Origin: Thermoanaerobaculia bacterium
GTDB lineage: Bacteria; Acidobacteriota; Thermoanaerobaculia; UBA5066
Reading direction: 5' to 3'
Assembly (NCBI GenBank): GCA_017999215.1
Contig: JAGOBQ010000023.1
Coordinates: forward strand, 1-17,056
Length of the DNA: 17,056 bases
The position numbers and the translations under genes were made by a program. Within the stretch, counting starts at the first letter, position 1; each line of letters opens with the position of its first letter. Of this stretch, positions 16,138 through 17,056 are shown one piece after another. The notes below the pieces were generated by a model. It did no database searches and had not been told where the DNA came from. It saw only the letters and a program-made list of their open reading frames with translations.

Positions 16138-16554
16138 TCAGCCCTTCTTCGTCGGAGCCGCCACGCCGGCGACCGGCAGGGCCGGGTCGGAGGGCGGCCC
16201 CGGGGCCCGACCGACCTGCGGCCCCGTCTGGACGGGTCCCTGGATGATCGCGCCATCCTCGACGAAGAGAGAAGGCGTGTGGATCTCCGCCTGGAGCCGT
16301 GCTCCGGCGTGGACCTCGACCCGCTCGCGGGCGTAGACGACGCCCCGGACGTTTCCCGAAACGGAGAGTCGCCCGACGTGAATCTCGGCGTCGATCGAAG
16401 CGCCATCTCCAATGATGAGCTCGTTCTTCGTGACGACCTTTCCTTTGAGGACGCCGTCGATCCGGAACGTATCCTCGAAGGTGAGGGTCCCCTCGAAGCG
16501 GGCGCCCCTGTCGAGGAACCCGTTCAGAACGCCCCCCTTCTTCCCGCCGATCAC
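16138..16554 (-). CDS. Bactofilin (polymer-forming cytoskeletal protein)
   Basis: A protein of 138 aa. The central beta-helix domain (about residues 15-110) has FEGTLTFEDTFRIDGVLKGKVVTKNELIIGDGASIDAEIHVGRLSVSGNVRGVVYARERVEVHAGARLQAEIHTPSLFVEDGAIIQG, which matches the DUF583/bactofilin pattern of G-x-L..I-D-G and L-x-I-x-x-G-A. The C-terminal ~28 residues are Pro/Ala/Gly rich and probably disordered. Bactofilins form nucleotide-independent filaments on the inner membrane and in Myxococcus and Caulobacter act in morphogenesis and in positioning ParABS or stalk factors. The start is GTG at 16554, overlapping the parB stop as GTGA. Confidence 0.93.
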   Translation of the reverse strand: MIGGKKGGVLNGFLDRGARFEGTLTFEDTFRIDGVLKGKVVTKNELIIGDGASIDAEIHVGRLSVSGNVRGVVYARERVEVHAGARLQAEIHTPSLFVEDGAIIQGPVQTGPQVGRAPGPPSDPALPVAGVAAPTKKG

Positions 16555-17056
16555 CCCTCGCCTCCCATGAGGCGCTCGAAGAGGCCGATCAGCTGCTCCT
16601 CCGAGTAGAAGGAGAGCCGAACCTCGCCCCCCTTCTTCCGGCGGCGGATCTCGACCTTCGTCCCGAGGGCCCGCTGCAGGCGGCGCTCGGCGTCCCGGGT
16701 GTCGGGATCCCCTTCGGGAGCGGCCGGCTTCTTCGGCCCGCCGGCGAGGAACTCCTGGACCCGGGACTCCGCCGCGCGGACGGAGAGGCCGCGCCGGAGG
16801 AACTCGCGAGCGAGCGTCTCCTGGTCCGCGGCCGAGGAGAGGGCGAGCAGCGGCCGGACGTGGCCCGCGGTGAGGAGGCCGTCCTCCACCTGGGTTCGGA
16901 TCTCAGCCGGGAGCTTCAGGAGGCGCATCGCGTTCGCGACGGTCGTCCTGTCTTTCCCGACCCTCTCCGCGATCTCTTCCTGGGTCATCCCGAACGAGTC
17001 CTTGAGGTGCTGGTATCCCTCCGCTTCCTCGACCGCCGTCAGGTCGCGCCGCTGGA
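16551..17056 (-). CDS. parB: ParB chromosome-partitioning protein (C-terminal part; 5' end outside window)
   Basis: The last 168 codons of ParB/Spo0J; the gene enters at the window end already in frame. The first residues QRRDLTAVEEAEGYQHLKDSFG are the end of the ENxQRxDL..EEA block. The helix-turn-helix that reads parS follows (MTQEEIAERVGKDRTTVANAMRLLKLP), then GLLTAGHVRPLL, a variable Pro-rich linker and the C-terminal dimerisation domain ending YSEEQLIGLFERLMGGEG. The N-terminal CTPase region (including GERR) and the start are not visible. An internal ATG at 16988 is not the real start. It is coupled to bactofilin by a GTGA overlap, and parA is expected immediately upstream beyond the edge. 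Confidence 0.95.
   Translation of the reverse strand, partial: QRRDLTAVEEAEGYQHLKDSFGMTQEEIAERVGKDRTTVANAMRLLKLPAEIRTQVEDGLLTAGHVRPLLALSSAADQETLAREFLRRGLSVRAAESRVQEFLAGGPKKPAAPEGDPDTRDAERRLQRALGTKVEIRRRKKGGEVRLSFYSEEQLIGLFERLMGGEG

Overview
The window is about 17 kb of very G+C-rich bacterial chromosome (roughly 70% by eye), densely packed and almost all coding on the minus strand. A parB-bactofilin pair lies beside an F1/b-subunit ATP synthase cluster that lacks atpB and atpE and has two b-type subunits. A complete bacillithiol pathway follows. This combination suggests a diderm outside the Proteobacteria mainstream. An Acidobacteriota-like lineage is my best guess, and the parB/bactofilin/atp neighbourhood also recalls Desulfobacterota/Myxococcota. 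That placement is inference: there is no rRNA or other decisive marker here.

Layout, read right to left because most genes are on the minus strand. (1) 17056-16138: the C-terminal part of ParB, coupled by a GTGA overlap to a bactofilin. (2) 16136-15489: a lone plus-strand gene for a YkgJ-type Cys-cluster protein, which ends 1 nt from the bactofilin stop. (3) 15438-15409: a convincing sigma70-type promoter reading into the ATP synthase genes. (4) 15328-9260: atpF' (b'), atpF (b), atpH (delta), atpA (alpha), atpG (gamma), a 182-bp spacer with three tandem 30-nt repeats and a strong hairpin, atpD (beta), atpC (epsilon). (5) 9255-9004: an 83-aa unknown protein starting 4 nt after atpC. (6) 8961-6601: a large YfhO-type membrane protein. 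(7) 6604-2412: a SAM methyltransferase, bshC, bshB1 and bshA, linked by TTGA, ATGA and GTGA overlaps and then a 4-nt gap. (8) 1444-2445, plus strand: adenosine deaminase, convergent with and overlapping bshA. (9) 1500-1, minus strand: an RDD-family membrane protein, a secreted DUF4097 repeat protein, and the start of a polyproline-rich protein that runs off the window.

How the genes work together. The atp genes make the F1 head, central stalk and peripheral stalk; the a and c subunits must be encoded elsewhere. BshA joins UDP-GlcNAc to L-malate, BshB1 removes the acetyl group and BshC adds cysteine to give bacillithiol. The methyltransferase translationally coupled upstream of bshC is a good candidate for the enzyme that N-methylates bacillithiol, as described for Chlorobaculum tepidum. 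This is the most interesting biological prediction in the window. From atpF' to bshA, 13 genes run in one direction with only two gaps over 40 bp, so energy conversion and thiol synthesis may share transcripts. No tRNA, rRNA, CRISPR array, insertion sequence or phage gene was seen, and no stretch longer than 300 bp lacks a gene.
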